A stretch of 34,262 nt of DNA. Origin: Inhella sp. Lineage in GTDB: Bacteria > Pseudomonadota > Gammaproteobacteria > Burkholderiales > Burkholderiaceae_C. The position numbers were made by a program, and so were the translations under genes. The notes beneath the pieces were generated by a model. The model had not been told where the DNA came from and searched no databases. It saw only the letters and a list, made by a program, of their open reading frames with translations. The DNA lies in NCBI RefSeq assembly GCF_027532025.1, contig NZ_JAPZSY010000045.1, positions 1 to 34,262 on the forward strand. Reading direction: 5' to 3'. Below, in pieces: positions 1 to 8,196 of this stretch. Within the stretch, counting starts at the first letter, position 1. Every line of letters starts with the position of its first letter.

Positions 1-13
1 CCCAAGTTCGACA
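1..13 (+). repeat. Left terminal inverted repeat of the IS
   Basis: CCCAAGTTCGACA, the exact reverse complement of 1998-2010. The repeat begins at base 1, so it could extend further left outside the window. Confidence 0.8.
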
Positions 14-72
14 CTTACGGCGCGTAAGTTGTTGATTTGATATGCGGCCGACCTCAATCCGCAGACTACAAG

Positions 73-1842
73 TCAACCGTCGGGTTGTCTTCCCGCGTCT
101 GGCGGCATGAGGCCGGCAGGCGTCGGAACCGGTAGCCCGACCGCAGCGAACAGCTCCCGCTGCGCGGCACCGATTTCGGTCAGACCGCGCAGCCACTGCC
201 CATCGGGAGTTTGCGCCGTCTGTTGATGGATCCGCCTCAACTGCTCCAGCAACCGCGCCGGGGACTCCTGGCGGTCGCTGGCCTTCAGTCGCATGCGCAG
301 CACACGATGGAGGATCAGCGCCAGGAAGCACACCAACGCATGGGCGCGGATCCGACGTGGCAGCCGGTGGTGCACCGGCCCGATCTCGATCTCGCTCTTG
401 AGCGCTCGGAAGCCGCGCTCGATGTCCGCCAGGCTCTTGTAGCGCTGCACGACCTCAGCGGCCGGTGCGTCGGTGTTCGTCACCAGCAGCAGCTTGCCGT
501 CCAGCCCTTCGAGGTACTGCAGCCGCTGTTCGTCGACGGTGAACTGGAACAGCTCGCTGTGCAGGTCCACCTGGATCAGATGTGCCAGGTTGGCATCCTT
601 GACGGCGTGGTACAGCCGCGCCTTGGCACCCGAGTCCGACAGCGGCCGACCGCGTCGCCGCTGGCCGGCCTCCTGCGCGTCCAGCCGTCCGCCCCACTGC
701 TCGCCCAGCGCGATCAACTCGCGCATCTGCTCGCGCCTGGCCTGGCTGCGCCGCTGCGCCACCACGGGGTCGTGGGCGACCACCAATCGGTGTTGCATTG
801 GCGGGCCTGCCGTGTCCTTCTCGCCCCCCGTGGCCCAGAGCAGTTCGTCGATCCAAGTAAGCGCCGCATCGTGGCTGGCATCCAATGCCTTGAGCTCGTC
901 GCGGAACTCGCCGTACCGCGCGGCCGGCACCGCCAGCACGTACTCCAAACGCACGCCGCGGCCGGTCGCGTCAAGTTCGGCCTGCAGCTGCGCAAGCTCC
1001 TGCAGGTTGTTCAAGCTCAGCAGGCCGCGATCGGCCACCAGGACCACGCGCTTGAGCGGCCAGCGCTCCAACAGCGCGCGGATCATCGGCAGCAGCGTCT
1101 TGGCCTCTGACGTGTTGCCTGGGTGGACCTCATGCGCGATGGGCAGCCCCTCGGCGGTCTGCACCAGCGACAGCACAAACTGGCGCGCCACCCCGCCGTC
1201 CTTGGACTTGCCGAGGTCGCGCACGTCGCCGTCGACCACCGCTTCGCCGTGCACCTTGATGGTGGTGAGGTCGTAGAACACGACCGACAGCTCCTGGTCG
1301 ATCAACGGGCGCATCAGCAGCGCAAGTCGTTCGTTGATCGCATCGGCGTGATCGTCGATGACGTCCATTGCGCGCAGCAGGTGCTGATGCTCGGGCAGAC
1401 TGCCATCGAAGCCGAAGCCGCGCGGCAGCGCCACCGTCTGCAGCCAGCGCAGCACACCGAGCTTGGAGGCCGGGTCGCACAGCCGGTTGAAGACCATCGC
1501 GCGCAGGCAGGCCAGCACGTCGAGCTCGCTCCTGGAGCGGCGCCACGCGAGCGACAGACCCTCCAGGTCCAACGCCCGCCACAGCTGCCACAGCGCCCAG
1601 ACGTCGCCGGCGGCGCGGGCATCCAGGAAGCGAAGGTCGGTGATGCGGGTCGACCCGCCGGTTGTGTTCTCGCGGCCTTGCGCGCGACCGAGGGCGTCGA
1701 TCAGGCGATCGACGTCACCACCGGGCTCGAGCCGGCCGAGCGTGGCCAGCGTGCGTTGACGGGGCTGGCCGGCGTCGTTGCGGTACGACTCCACCAACTG
1801 CGCGTAGCGGCGCCCGCCGGAGCTCGTGACCTTGATGAACAT
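73..1842 (-). CDS. IS1634-family DDE transposase
   Basis: This 589-residue protein catalyses transposition of the surrounding element. The IS4/IS1634-type DDE core is visible: the first Asp in FYDLTT (D191), the second in LVADRG (D271), and the Glu in ADIERGFRALKS (E475), the last within a Y-R-E-K type signature. Length and the long insertion between the second Asp and the Glu fit the family. The ATG at 1840-1842 is the natural start, and no frameshift or internal stop is seen, so the gene looks intact. It fills the element apart from about 70 bp at its 3' side and about 170 bp upstream. Family assignment is from recognisable motifs rather than a database search. Confidence 0.9.
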   Translation of the reverse strand: MFIKVTSSGGRRYAQLVESYRNDAGQPRQRTLATLGRLEPGGDVDRLIDALGRAQGRENTTGGSTRITDLRFLDARAAGDVWALWQLWRALDLEGLSLAWRRSRSELDVLACLRAMVFNRLCDPASKLGVLRWLQTVALPRGFGFDGSLPEHQHLLRAMDVIDDHADAINERLALLMRPLIDQELSVVFYDLTTIKVHGEAVVDGDVRDLGKSKDGGVARQFVLSLVQTAEGLPIAHEVHPGNTSEAKTLLPMIRALLERWPLKRVVLVADRGLLSLNNLQELAQLQAELDATGRGVRLEYVLAVPAARYGEFRDELKALDASHDAALTWIDELLWATGGEKDTAGPPMQHRLVVAHDPVVAQRRSQARREQMRELIALGEQWGGRLDAQEAGQRRRGRPLSDSGAKARLYHAVKDANLAHLIQVDLHSELFQFTVDEQRLQYLEGLDGKLLLVTNTDAPAAEVVQRYKSLADIERGFRALKSEIEIGPVHHRLPRRIRAHALVCFLALILHRVLRMRLKASDRQESPARLLEQLRRIHQQTAQTPDGQWLRGLTEIGAAQRELFAAVGLPVPTPAGLMPPDAGRQPDG

Positions 1843-1902
1843 GGCCGCGAGTGTAGCTGGGATGGCAGAAAACGGAAACTACATACATCTGCAAACGTGC
1901 CA

Positions 1903-2691
1903 CTACACACGTTCGGCCAAAGCGGCCCGATGAGCGCTGCAAGTTGTTGATTCGACGTGCCTTCGATCAGCCGTTGTCGCCGAATTGGGCGCGGAACTGT
2001 CGAACTTGGGGTGCATGTCTGCCAGCTCGTCGAAGTGGGCTGGTGCAACGATAGGGCCGACTGGAATTCCGGACCTGGTTATGCCGCAGTCAAGAAAGAT
2101 CTTGCGTGCCAGCTCTGAGCAGTAGGCGGACTCTTTGCCCGAGCGCCAGCGTGGCCTGAGCTTGTAAGGCTGCGCCAGATAGAAGGCACACGCCCGCATC
2201 AAGAGATCAATATGGTCAGCGCTGACACCCTTGAATCGGATGACTCGCCAGTCGTCGTCGACATCACTCAGCACTTCTTGGATAAGTCGATTGGAGACCC
2301 CTACGCCAGGGATTGCGTCAAGGCAAACGAAATCCGCATGAACGATAGCCACGTGACTGGAGCGAGCCCTCAGGTAAAAGGGCTTCTGGGCCGCGACGAG
2401 CGCTTTGGACCGAGCGCTCGACCCAGTCATGAGAATCACATCACCGATGTGCAGCTTGCCGTCCACGCCGCCCAACTCGTCCAAGAACGGATTCTGCTGG
2501 CCCCGCATGTGGGCTCGGAATATCGGGTGCTGCTCTTCCGGAATTCCATAGAGTGCCGCCATGGAGTCCAAGGCGCTGTCCGGCAGTTCCCTTAGCTGCG
2601 CCAGCAACTGCTCCGACCTTTCAGGAGAACCAATTGCTTGCAGGATGCCAGCGGTAGCGGCTTTCCTGGCGATTTGCTGAAGTGGATTCAT
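1903..2691 (-). CDS. YiiX/YaeF-like permuted papain amidase, 3' end replaced by IS
   Basis: The 262-residue frame resembles the permuted NlpC/P60-type (C92, YaeF/YiiX) cysteine peptidase or amidase family. It has GDVILMTG (residues 83-90), the likely catalytic His in SSHVAIV (H113), and the likely catalytic Cys in AYCSEL (C191), in the permuted order His then Cys. Known members act on amide or ester bonds in cell-wall or lipid substrates; the substrate here cannot be read. The ATG at 2691 is chosen because family-like sequence begins there, although the frame is open further upstream; no strong ribosome binding site is visible. Residues from about 228 on are encoded by the insertion sequence, so the native C-terminus is lost. 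Both catalytic residues remain, so activity may persist. Confidence 0.7.
   Translation of the reverse strand: MNPLQQIARKAATAGILQAIGSPERSEQLLAQLRELPDSALDSMAALYGIPEEQHPIFRAHMRGQQNPFLDELGGVDGKLHIGDVILMTGSSARSKALVAAQKPFYLRARSSHVAIVHADFVCLDAIPGVGVSNRLIQEVLSDVDDDWRVIRFKGVSADHIDLLMRACAFYLAQPYKLRPRWRSGKESAYCSELARKIFLDCGITRSGIPVGPIVAPAHFDELADMHPKFDSSAPNSATTADRRHVESTTCSAHRAALAERV
1998..2010 (-). repeat. Right terminal inverted repeat of the IS
   Basis: TGTCGAACTTGGG, perfect complement of 1-13. It is read in frame as Pro-Lys-Phe-Asp at the altered C-terminus of the interrupted amidase gene, which places the junction at 2010/2011. Confidence 0.8.
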
Positions 2692-3073
2692 ACAAAATCT
2701 TAGTTGCCGCACTTTCCCGCATGCGCTGGCTGCCGGCGTCAGGCCAAGTCCAGCGCTTTCTGCCTCCGACATTTGCACGGTCGTCGATCGCGATCGTCTG
2801 CTTCGGGTCGGCAGGTCCCTGCGGCCGGACAAGACTCGACTGGCAGCACCCAGCCTGTAGGAGTCGGTCGACCTTCGGCGCGCCAGCTCGCACTCGGTGC
2901 GTCAAGACATTGACATCGCATGCGTGCGCCGATGGCGAGCGCCAGGAGCCCACGTTCAAGACTTTGCCAAGCCAGGACGCGGGCCCCACGTCGGCGATCA
3001 CTCTCGGCTGACGATCAAAACTTGGATATCGGTCGCCTCCAGGCCTCGGCTCGAGGGCTGGGCGCGCGGCCGC
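2692..3073. other. Intergenic region with no recognisable gene
   Basis: About 380 bp between the amidase gene and the hydrolase gene. Short open frames exist on both strands but none has a recognisable family or a convincing ribosome binding site. The stretch looks less GC-biased at third codon positions than its neighbours and may be decayed sequence. It should contain the promoter of the amidase gene, but I cannot point to a convincing -35/-10 pair. Confidence 0.5.
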
Positions 3074-3922
3074 TCAGGGCGCCAGCAAGAAGGCGTCCAG
3101 CGCGGCGCGGGCCTGGGCTTCGTTCAGCGTGGGCGCGTGGCCGCGCTGGGGCACCTCGACGGCCTGCAGCTGGGGCAGGCGATCGCGCATGGCGGCCACG
3201 GTGTCGGCGCTGAGCAAGTCGCTCAGGGCGCCGCGCAGCAGGAGCATGGGCAGGTCTCGGGCCGCATCGAACAACGGCCACAGCGGCGGCGTGGCGCTGC
3301 CGTTGGCCAGGCCCTGGGCGATGGCGGGGTCGTAGTCGGGCCACCATTGGCCATCTTCCACGCGGTGGGTGTCGGCCACCATCTGGCACCAGTCGGCCGG
3401 GTCGAAGTCGGGAAAGACGGTGGCCTGGGTTCGGGCGGTGCGGGCGATGGCGTCATCCAGGCTGTCGGCGGGCGGTTGCTGCCCGACGTAGCCGGCGATG
3501 CGGGCCAGGCCCTGGGCCTCGAGCACCGGACCCACGTCGTTGAGGACCAGGCGCTGCACCCGCCCCGGTTGCATCGCGGCCAGCATGGTGCCCATCATCC
3601 CGCCCAGCGAGGTGCCGACGATGCTCACCTGCGCCACGCCGAGCTGGTCCAGCAGGGTGAGCATGTCGGCCACGTAGCGGTCGGGGCGGTAGCGGCGCGG
3701 GTCCGGGTCGCGTTCCGACAGACCGCGCCCGCGCTGGTCGGGACAGAGCACGCGCCAACCGGCCGCTTGGGCGCGCTGGGCCAGCCGCGCGAAGTCGCGC
3801 CCGTTGCGCGTGAGCCCGGGCAGGCACAGCAGCACGGGCGCGTCGGCGCGCGGGGCCAGCCAGTCGGCCACGTGCAGCCGCAGTCCGTCGTCGCTGTGGA
3901 AGTAGCGAGGGATCGGCGGCAT
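3074..3922 (-). CDS. Alpha/beta hydrolase (paralogue of the 7360-8193 gene)
   Basis: Cytoplasmic alpha/beta-hydrolase fold esterase or lactonase of 282 residues; no signal peptide. The catalytic triad is readable: nucleophile Ser105 in VGTSLGG, acid Asp235 in GALSDLL, and His262 in RGHAP; the oxyanion region is LPGLTRNGRDF. The stretch LVLNDVGP followed by LARIAGYVG is shared in altered form with the hydrolase at 7360-8193, so the two are paralogues or members of one subfamily. The ATG at 3922 lies 23 nt after the TonB receptor stop, so the two are probably cotranscribed from the sigma-54 promoter at 6189-6204. A role in cleaving an imported ester such as a hydroxybutyrate oligomer is inferred from context only. 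Confidence 0.85.
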   Translation of the reverse strand: MPPIPRYFHSDDGLRLHVADWLAPRADAPVLLCLPGLTRNGRDFARLAQRAQAAGWRVLCPDQRGRGLSERDPDPRRYRPDRYVADMLTLLDQLGVAQVSIVGTSLGGMMGTMLAAMQPGRVQRLVLNDVGPVLEAQGLARIAGYVGQQPPADSLDDAIARTARTQATVFPDFDPADWCQMVADTHRVEDGQWWPDYDPAIAQGLANGSATPPLWPLFDAARDLPMLLLRGALSDLLSADTVAAMRDRLPQLQAVEVPQRGHAPTLNEAQARAALDAFLLAP

Positions 3923-3945
3923 GCGGTCGTCGCGCCAGCTCGGGC

Positions 3946-6111
3946 TCAGAAGCGGTAAGCGGCCGTCACGCTGACGGTGCGCGGAGCGCCATAAAAGCCG
4001 CTCAGCACCCCGAGGGCTGGGATGTTGTAACCGTCGGTGCGGTAGGCCTTGTCCGTCAGGTTGCTGCCTTGCAGGCTGTAGCTGAGCTGGGGGTTCACCT
4101 GCCAGATCAGACCGGCGTTGAGCAGGGTGAAGCCGGGCTGGGCGATGACCTCGCTCAGGTCGGTGGTCGGGTAGACCTTGCTGCGGTGGCTGACGCCCAC
4201 GCGGCTGCGCAGTTCGCCCCAAGGGCCCAGGCTGGTGCGGTGCTCCACGTCGAGCGCGCCGCTGAACTTGGGCGTGTTGGTGAACTTCTTTTGGCTGGCC
4301 ACGTTCACGCCACGGTCGATGTACTCCTTGTACTTGGCGTTGGTGTAGGCCGCGTTGCCACGCACCTGCCAGCTGCTGCTGGGGCGCCAGATGAACTCGG
4401 CTTCCAGCCCGTTCACGTCGGCCTTGCCGGCGTTGGTGAAGTCGCCAAAGAAGGCCGGCTGACCCTGCGGCGTGGTGTACGCCGTGAAGATGGACAGCTG
4501 AACGTTCTTGTACTGGTTGAAGAAGGCCGCGGTGTTGAGCTCCAGCGTGCCGAGCTGCATCTTGGCGCCGAGCTCGAGGCTGTCGAGCACTTCGTCGTCG
4601 AACGGACGACCCGACGCCGGCACGGCTGCGGTGTTGGCGCGGATGTTGTAGCCGCCGCTCTTGAAACCGCGCGACAGCGTGGCGTAAAGGTTGGTGGTGT
4701 TGCTCAGCTCGTAGGCCAGGGAGAGCTTGGGGCTGGTGTTGCTCACCTTGCGCGTTTGGTCGAAGTTGGCCGAGGTCGCGGTGGGCACGGTGAAGGTGTC
4801 GTTGGAGAACGAGCGGTTGAGCACGATGGCGCGCTTTTCCTCCTGCGTGTAGCGCAGGCCGGTGGTCAAGCCCAGGCGGGGCATGAGCTTCCAATCCCAC
4901 TCGCCGAACAGCGCGGTGCCGGTGGTCAGCACCTGGCCGTTGGTGTCGCCGAACAGCAGGTTGAAGAAGTTGTTGCGCACACGTCCGCCAGCGCGGCCTT
5001 CGAAGCGGTACAAGCCGATGACCCCATCGGTGCCGGCCAGTTGCAGCTCGTGGCTGCGCGAGGCATCGGCGTAGAAGGCGCGCACGTCGGCGATCTTGTT
5101 CGGCAAGCCGTCGAAGTCGATGCTGGTGTCGGTTTCGCTGCTGCGGTAGCTGTGGATGTACTTCACCCGCCAGTCGTCGCTCAAGGCGTATTGGGCGGTG
5201 AAGCTGTGGCCACCGCTGTCGGTGCTGTTCTGGTTGGGCATGCCGCTGGCGATGTTGTAGCGGTGCGTGCTGGGCGGCACGGTGGGCGCCGAGGGGTTGA
5301 CGCCCATGCGTTGGAAGCCACGCATGTTCGAGGTGTCGCGCGTCTCGTCGGCGGTGGCTTGCAGGCTGAAGCTGGAGCCGCTGGGGAACCAGCCCAGGCT
5401 GACGCGCGCGGCGTCGGTTCGCTGGTTGGAGACGTCGCTGCCATCGGTCAGGTTGATGCCGTAGCCCTCGCGGTTCAGCGAGGCGGCGGCGAAGCGGGCC
5501 CGCACTTGGCCGTCGGCCGTCGAGCCGCCGAGCGAGCCCTTGATCTGAGCCTGGCCGTAGCTGCCCAGGGTCAGGCTGGCGCTGCCCGTGGTGGCGGTGC
5601 CCAGTGGCTTGCTCACGTACTTCACGGCGCCGCCGATGGTGTTCTTGCCGTACAGCGTGCCCTGCGGGCCGCGCAACACTTCCACGCGCTGCACGTCGAA
5701 CACCTCCAGCAGCGCGCCTTGCGGGCGGGCGATGTAGGCGTCGTCCAAGTAGATGCCCACACCGGGGTCCACGCCCCACAGCGGGTCGGCCTGGCCGACG
5801 CCGCGGATGAAGGTGGTCAGCGTGGTGTTGCTGCCGCGGGCTGCGTAGATGGTGAGGTTGGGCACGTTGCCCTGCAAGTCCCCAAGGTTCTTGACGTTCA
5901 AGCGGTCCAAGCTGTCGCCGCTGAGCGCGGTGACGGCCACGGGCACGTCCTTCAAGGTTTCCTCGCGCTTGCGGGCGGTGACGACGATGGTCTCCAGCTT
6001 TTCGGCGGAAGCGCCATCGGCCGCGGCTGCGGCTTGCGCGGTGGCGGCGGGTGCCGCGAAGGCGGCCATCAGGCTGAGGGTGAGCAAGCGCAGCGGGAAC
6101 GGGGAAGTCAT
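3946..6111 (-). CDS. TonB-dependent outer-membrane receptor
   Basis: A 721-residue gated outer-membrane transporter that uses TonB/ExbBD energy to import a ligand. Residues 1-26 form a signal peptide ending in an AQA-type cleavage site. A TonB box ETIVVTA lies at 40-46, followed by the plug domain with IRGVG and the VEVLRGPQGTLYG signature, then a beta barrel ending in the typical terminal aromatic strand (AAYRF). I chose ATG 6111 over an upstream ATG at 6153 because AGGAG lies just before it and the signal peptide follows directly. It has its own sigma-54 promoter, about 67 nt of leader, and is followed closely by a hydrolase gene. The absence of siderophore genes and the dehydrogenase next door argue for an organic carbon substrate rather than iron. 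Confidence 0.92.
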   Translation of the reverse strand: MTSPFPLRLLTLSLMAAFAAPAATAQAAAAADGASAEKLETIVVTARKREETLKDVPVAVTALSGDSLDRLNVKNLGDLQGNVPNLTIYAARGSNTTLTTFIRGVGQADPLWGVDPGVGIYLDDAYIARPQGALLEVFDVQRVEVLRGPQGTLYGKNTIGGAVKYVSKPLGTATTGSASLTLGSYGQAQIKGSLGGSTADGQVRARFAAASLNREGYGINLTDGSDVSNQRTDAARVSLGWFPSGSSFSLQATADETRDTSNMRGFQRMGVNPSAPTVPPSTHRYNIASGMPNQNSTDSGGHSFTAQYALSDDWRVKYIHSYRSSETDTSIDFDGLPNKIADVRAFYADASRSHELQLAGTDGVIGLYRFEGRAGGRVRNNFFNLLFGDTNGQVLTTGTALFGEWDWKLMPRLGLTTGLRYTQEEKRAIVLNRSFSNDTFTVPTATSANFDQTRKVSNTSPKLSLAYELSNTTNLYATLSRGFKSGGYNIRANTAAVPASGRPFDDEVLDSLELGAKMQLGTLELNTAAFFNQYKNVQLSIFTAYTTPQGQPAFFGDFTNAGKADVNGLEAEFIWRPSSSWQVRGNAAYTNAKYKEYIDRGVNVASQKKFTNTPKFSGALDVEHRTSLGPWGELRSRVGVSHRSKVYPTTDLSEVIAQPGFTLLNAGLIWQVNPQLSYSLQGSNLTDKAYRTDGYNIPALGVLSGFYGAPRTVSVTAAYRF

Positions 6112-6188
6112 GGGGGTCTCCTGTGTCGGTGGGGTTGGCGGCGAGCCCGGCACGGCCCAGGGCGCGCGGTCGCTGACGGTGCTTGGAG

Positions 6189-6204
6189 CGCAAGCTGCGT
6201 GCCG
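6189..6204 (-). promoter_or_regulatory. Sigma-54 (-24/-12) promoter of the TonB receptor
   Basis: On the minus strand the sequence reads CGGCACG-CAGC-TTGCG, against the consensus TGGCACG-N4-TTGCW. The invariant GG and GC are present with exactly 10 bp between them. The predicted transcript starts near 6178, about 67 nt before the receptor ATG. Confidence 0.8.
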
Positions 6205-6341
6205 GATCGGTGACAGTCCGGGAAAACCATCACCGCACCGGCCCGCACGGCCATGCGGCAGCCTCGCCCCAGGGCAGGAGCGCTGTCGGTGCAGGCGATG
6301 GGGCGGGCGGGGGCTGTCTGCTGCGCGGTCAGTGATCGGGA

Positions 6342-6369
6342 TTCAGACAGCGCGCCTCACTGCGCTGTC
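6342..6369. promoter_or_regulatory. Putative activator site (UAS) for the sigma-54 regulator
   Basis: TTCAGACAGCGC at 6342-6353 is followed by GCGCTGTC at 6362-6369, so GACAGCGC and GCGCTGTC form a perfect 8-bp inverted repeat with an 8-nt spacer. The same 12-mer occurs at 13437-13448 upstream of the other sigma-54 promoter. The site is centred about 180 bp upstream of the predicted TonB transcript start and covers the stop codon of the dehydrogenase gene. A further half site GCGCTGTC lies at 6280-6287. Confidence 0.6.
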
Positions 6370-7142
6370 CACCCACCATCCACCGGCAAGGCCACCCCGG
6401 TGATGCCGGCCGCGGCGGGGCTGCACAAGAACACCGCCACCTCGCCCAAGGCCGAAGGCGGCAGCAGGGTCAGGTTGGGTTGCTTTTCGCGCAGCAGCTC
6501 GCGGATGCCGGCCTCGCGGTCGCCCCCCACCGCGGCGGCGCGGGCCTCGATCTGGGGCTGGATCAGCGCCGTGTCGGTCCAGCCCGGGCAAATGCAGTTG
6601 GCGGTGATGCCGTCGGTGGCCGTCTCCAACGCCACGCCCTTGTTCAGGCCCACCAGGCCGTGCTTGGCCGCGAGATACGCCCCCTTGTTCAGCGAGGCCA
6701 CCAGGCCGTGCACCGAGGCGATGTTGATGAGCCGCCCCCAGCGGCGCTGGCGCATGCCGGGAATGGCCGCCTTCATGGTGTGAAAGCAGGCGCTGAGGTT
6801 CACCGCCAGGATGGCGTTCCAGCGCTCGGCCGGGAACTCGGCCACGGGGCAGGTGAACTGGATGCCGGCGTTGTTGACCAGGATGTCGATGGGCGCCAGG
6901 GCGCTTTCCGCCTGCGCCACCAAGTCGGCCGCTTGGGCTTCGTCCATCAGGTTGGCACTCACGTAGGCGCAGCGCACCTTCGTTTGCGCCTGCAGGCGCG
7001 CGGCCACCTCAGCGCCTTGCGCGTCGGGCTCGATGCCGTGCAGCACGACCTGGGCGCCGGCGCGGGCCAGCGATTCGGCGATGGCCAGGCCGATGCCTTG
7101 GGTGGATCCGGTGACGAGGGCGGTTCGGGTGTGGAGGGACAT
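6357..7142 (-). CDS. bdhA: D-3-hydroxybutyrate dehydrogenase (SDR family)
   Basis: NAD-dependent oxidation of (R)-3-hydroxybutyrate to acetoacetate in the cytoplasm. The 261-residue classical short-chain dehydrogenase has the cofactor motif TGSTQGIG (11-18), NNAG (90-93), and catalytic Ser143, Tyr156 and Lys160. Residues known to bind substrate in the Pseudomonas fragi enzyme (Gln94, His144, Lys152, Gln196) have counterparts one position on: Gln95, His145, Lys153 and Gln197. The segment LLREKQPN is also typical of this enzyme. It probably belongs to the transcript that begins at the binding-protein gene, although 217 bp of repeat-containing sequence separate it from the hydrolase upstream. 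No separate sigma-54 promoter was found in that gap. ATG 7142 is the only sensible start; its ribosome binding site is weak. Confidence 0.92.
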   Translation of the reverse strand: MSLHTRTALVTGSTQGIGLAIAESLARAGAQVVLHGIEPDAQGAEVAARLQAQTKVRCAYVSANLMDEAQAADLVAQAESALAPIDILVNNAGIQFTCPVAEFPAERWNAILAVNLSACFHTMKAAIPGMRQRRWGRLINIASVHGLVASLNKGAYLAAKHGLVGLNKGVALETATDGITANCICPGWTDTALIQPQIEARAAAVGGDREAGIRELLREKQPNLTLLPPSALGEVAVFLCSPAAAGITGVALPVDGGWTAQ

Positions 7143-7179
7143 GGGTTGTTTGGTGGAAGGCCGTGGAAGCGGAGCGGGC

Positions 7180-7348
7180 CCTTCGATCGGCCGCTAGGCC
7201 GACCCTGGCCTGAGCTTGTCGAAGGTGCAGGGCGAACGGAGCTTGAGTGCAAGGGATGGCGGAAGAGCTGGGGCGGCAAAGCCGGTGAGTCGGGATCGTG
7301 GCGGGGGAGGGATGAAGCCGTCCCCGTTCGGGCTGAGGTGTCGAAGCC
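7180..7348. repeat. REP-like palindromic repeat pieces between hydrolase and bdhA
   Basis: The 217-bp gap contains two pieces of a dispersed palindromic repeat. Near 7180-7228 the outer motif CCTTCGA is mirrored by TCGAAGG around GCCTGAGCTTG. At 7322-7348 the sequence GTTCGGGCTGAGGTGTCGAAG nearly equals the arm of the palindrome at 11940-12009. Such elements often modulate mRNA decay or act as weak terminators in operons. Confidence 0.55.
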
Positions 7349-7359
7349 CCGCGCTGATC

Positions 7360-8193
7360 TCAAGCCGCCATCAAGAACCTCTCCACCAAGCCCCATTGCT
7401 CGGGCGTGTTCAGCGCCGGGGCGTGGCCGCAGCCCTCGATCGTCACGCCCACGGCGCGGGGGCCGCGGTTGCGCATGGCGTCGAACACGGCGGGCGTGAG
7501 CAGGTCGGAGTCGGCACCGCGCAGCACCAGCACGGGCAGGCTCAGGCGGTCCCAGGCGGGCCAGCGCGCGTAGTCGTCGGGGTGGTGCACGAACTGCATC
7601 ACCATGGCCGGGTCGTAGTGCGGCGTCACGCGGCCGTCGGGCAGGCGGCGCACCGAGGTTTCGGTCAGCGAGCGCCACTGCGCGTCGCTCAACCAACCGT
7701 AGGGCGCGTAGACCTGCCGGAAGTAGGCCTCCAGCTCGGTCAGCGTGGCGAAGGCCGGCGGCGCGCCGGCGTAGTCGCGGATGCGGCGCAGCGCCGCGGG
7801 CTCCAGCTCGGGGCCGATGTCGTTCAGCACCAGGCGCTGGATGCGGTGGCGCAGGCGCCCGTCGGCCGCCACCAGGCCGATGGCGCCGCCCATCGAGGTG
7901 CCCACCCAATGGCAGCGCTCGACGCCGAGCTGGTCCAGCATGCTTTCCGCCAGCTCGGCGTAGAAGTCCAGGCAGTACTCGGCCTCGGGCCGCGGGCTCC
8001 ATTGCGACAGGCCGCGACCGAGGGTGTCGGGGCAGATCACGCGAAAGCGCGCGCTCAGGTGCTGCGCCAGCGGGTCCATGTCGCGCCCCGTGCGCGCCAG
8101 GCCGTGCCAGGCGACGACGACCTCACCGTCAGGCGCGCCCCAGTCGGTCAGGTGGAGCTCGCGTCCGGCGCAGCGGAGGTAGCGGCTTTGCAT
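7360..8193 (-). CDS. Alpha/beta hydrolase in the ABC transporter operon
   Basis: Cytoplasmic alpha/beta-hydrolase of 277 residues with a complete triad: Ser100 in VGTSMGG, Asp230 in GADSDLL, and His257 in GCGHAP. The LVLNDIGPELEP segment is characteristic of this subfamily and matches the hydrolase at 3074-3922. The start ATG at 8193 is only 3 nt after the permease stop, so the genes are translationally linked. Position between an uptake system and a 3-hydroxybutyrate dehydrogenase suggests hydrolysis of an ester, dimer or lactone to give 3-hydroxybutyrate. That is inference: the residues show a serine hydrolase, not its substrate. Confidence 0.88.
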   Translation of the reverse strand: MQSRYLRCAGRELHLTDWGAPDGEVVVAWHGLARTGRDMDPLAQHLSARFRVICPDTLGRGLSQWSPRPEAEYCLDFYAELAESMLDQLGVERCHWVGTSMGGAIGLVAADGRLRHRIQRLVLNDIGPELEPAALRRIRDYAGAPPAFATLTELEAYFRQVYAPYGWLSDAQWRSLTETSVRRLPDGRVTPHYDPAMVMQFVHHPDDYARWPAWDRLSLPVLVLRGADSDLLTPAVFDAMRNRGPRAVGVTIEGCGHAPALNTPEQWGLVERFLMAA

Positions 8194-8196
8194 GGC

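Larger units (their letters stand above)
1..2010 (-). mobile_element. IS1634-type insertion sequence
   Basis: The element is bounded by a perfect 13-bp inverted repeat, CCCAAGTTCGACA at 1-13 and its complement at 1998-2010; the match extends to 17 of 19 positions further in. It carries one transposase gene on the minus strand (73-1842). The first base of the left repeat is the first base of the window, so the left flank and any target duplication cannot be examined. The right end lies inside the reading frame of a YiiX-like amidase gene. IS1634-family elements are known for long and variable target duplications, so the missing left flank matters. A small palindrome (cttacg-gcg-cgtaag, 14-28) sits just inside the left end. 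Confidence 0.82.

Noticed and set aside
3074-6193. A single very long reading frame covering the hydrolase and the antisense-free frame of the TonB gene
   Set aside because: The frame is open only because of high GC. Upstream of ATG 3922 it is out of frame with the clearly recognisable receptor and reads as Arg/Pro/His-rich noise.
4069-6213. Long plus-strand frame opposite the TonB receptor
   Set aside because: Composition is Val/Ala/His/Gln rich without family features; it mirrors the receptor codons.
7143-7359. A separate sigma-54 promoter for bdhA
   Set aside because: No GG-N10-GC match with flanking consensus was found; TTGCAC near 7250 lacks a -24 element.
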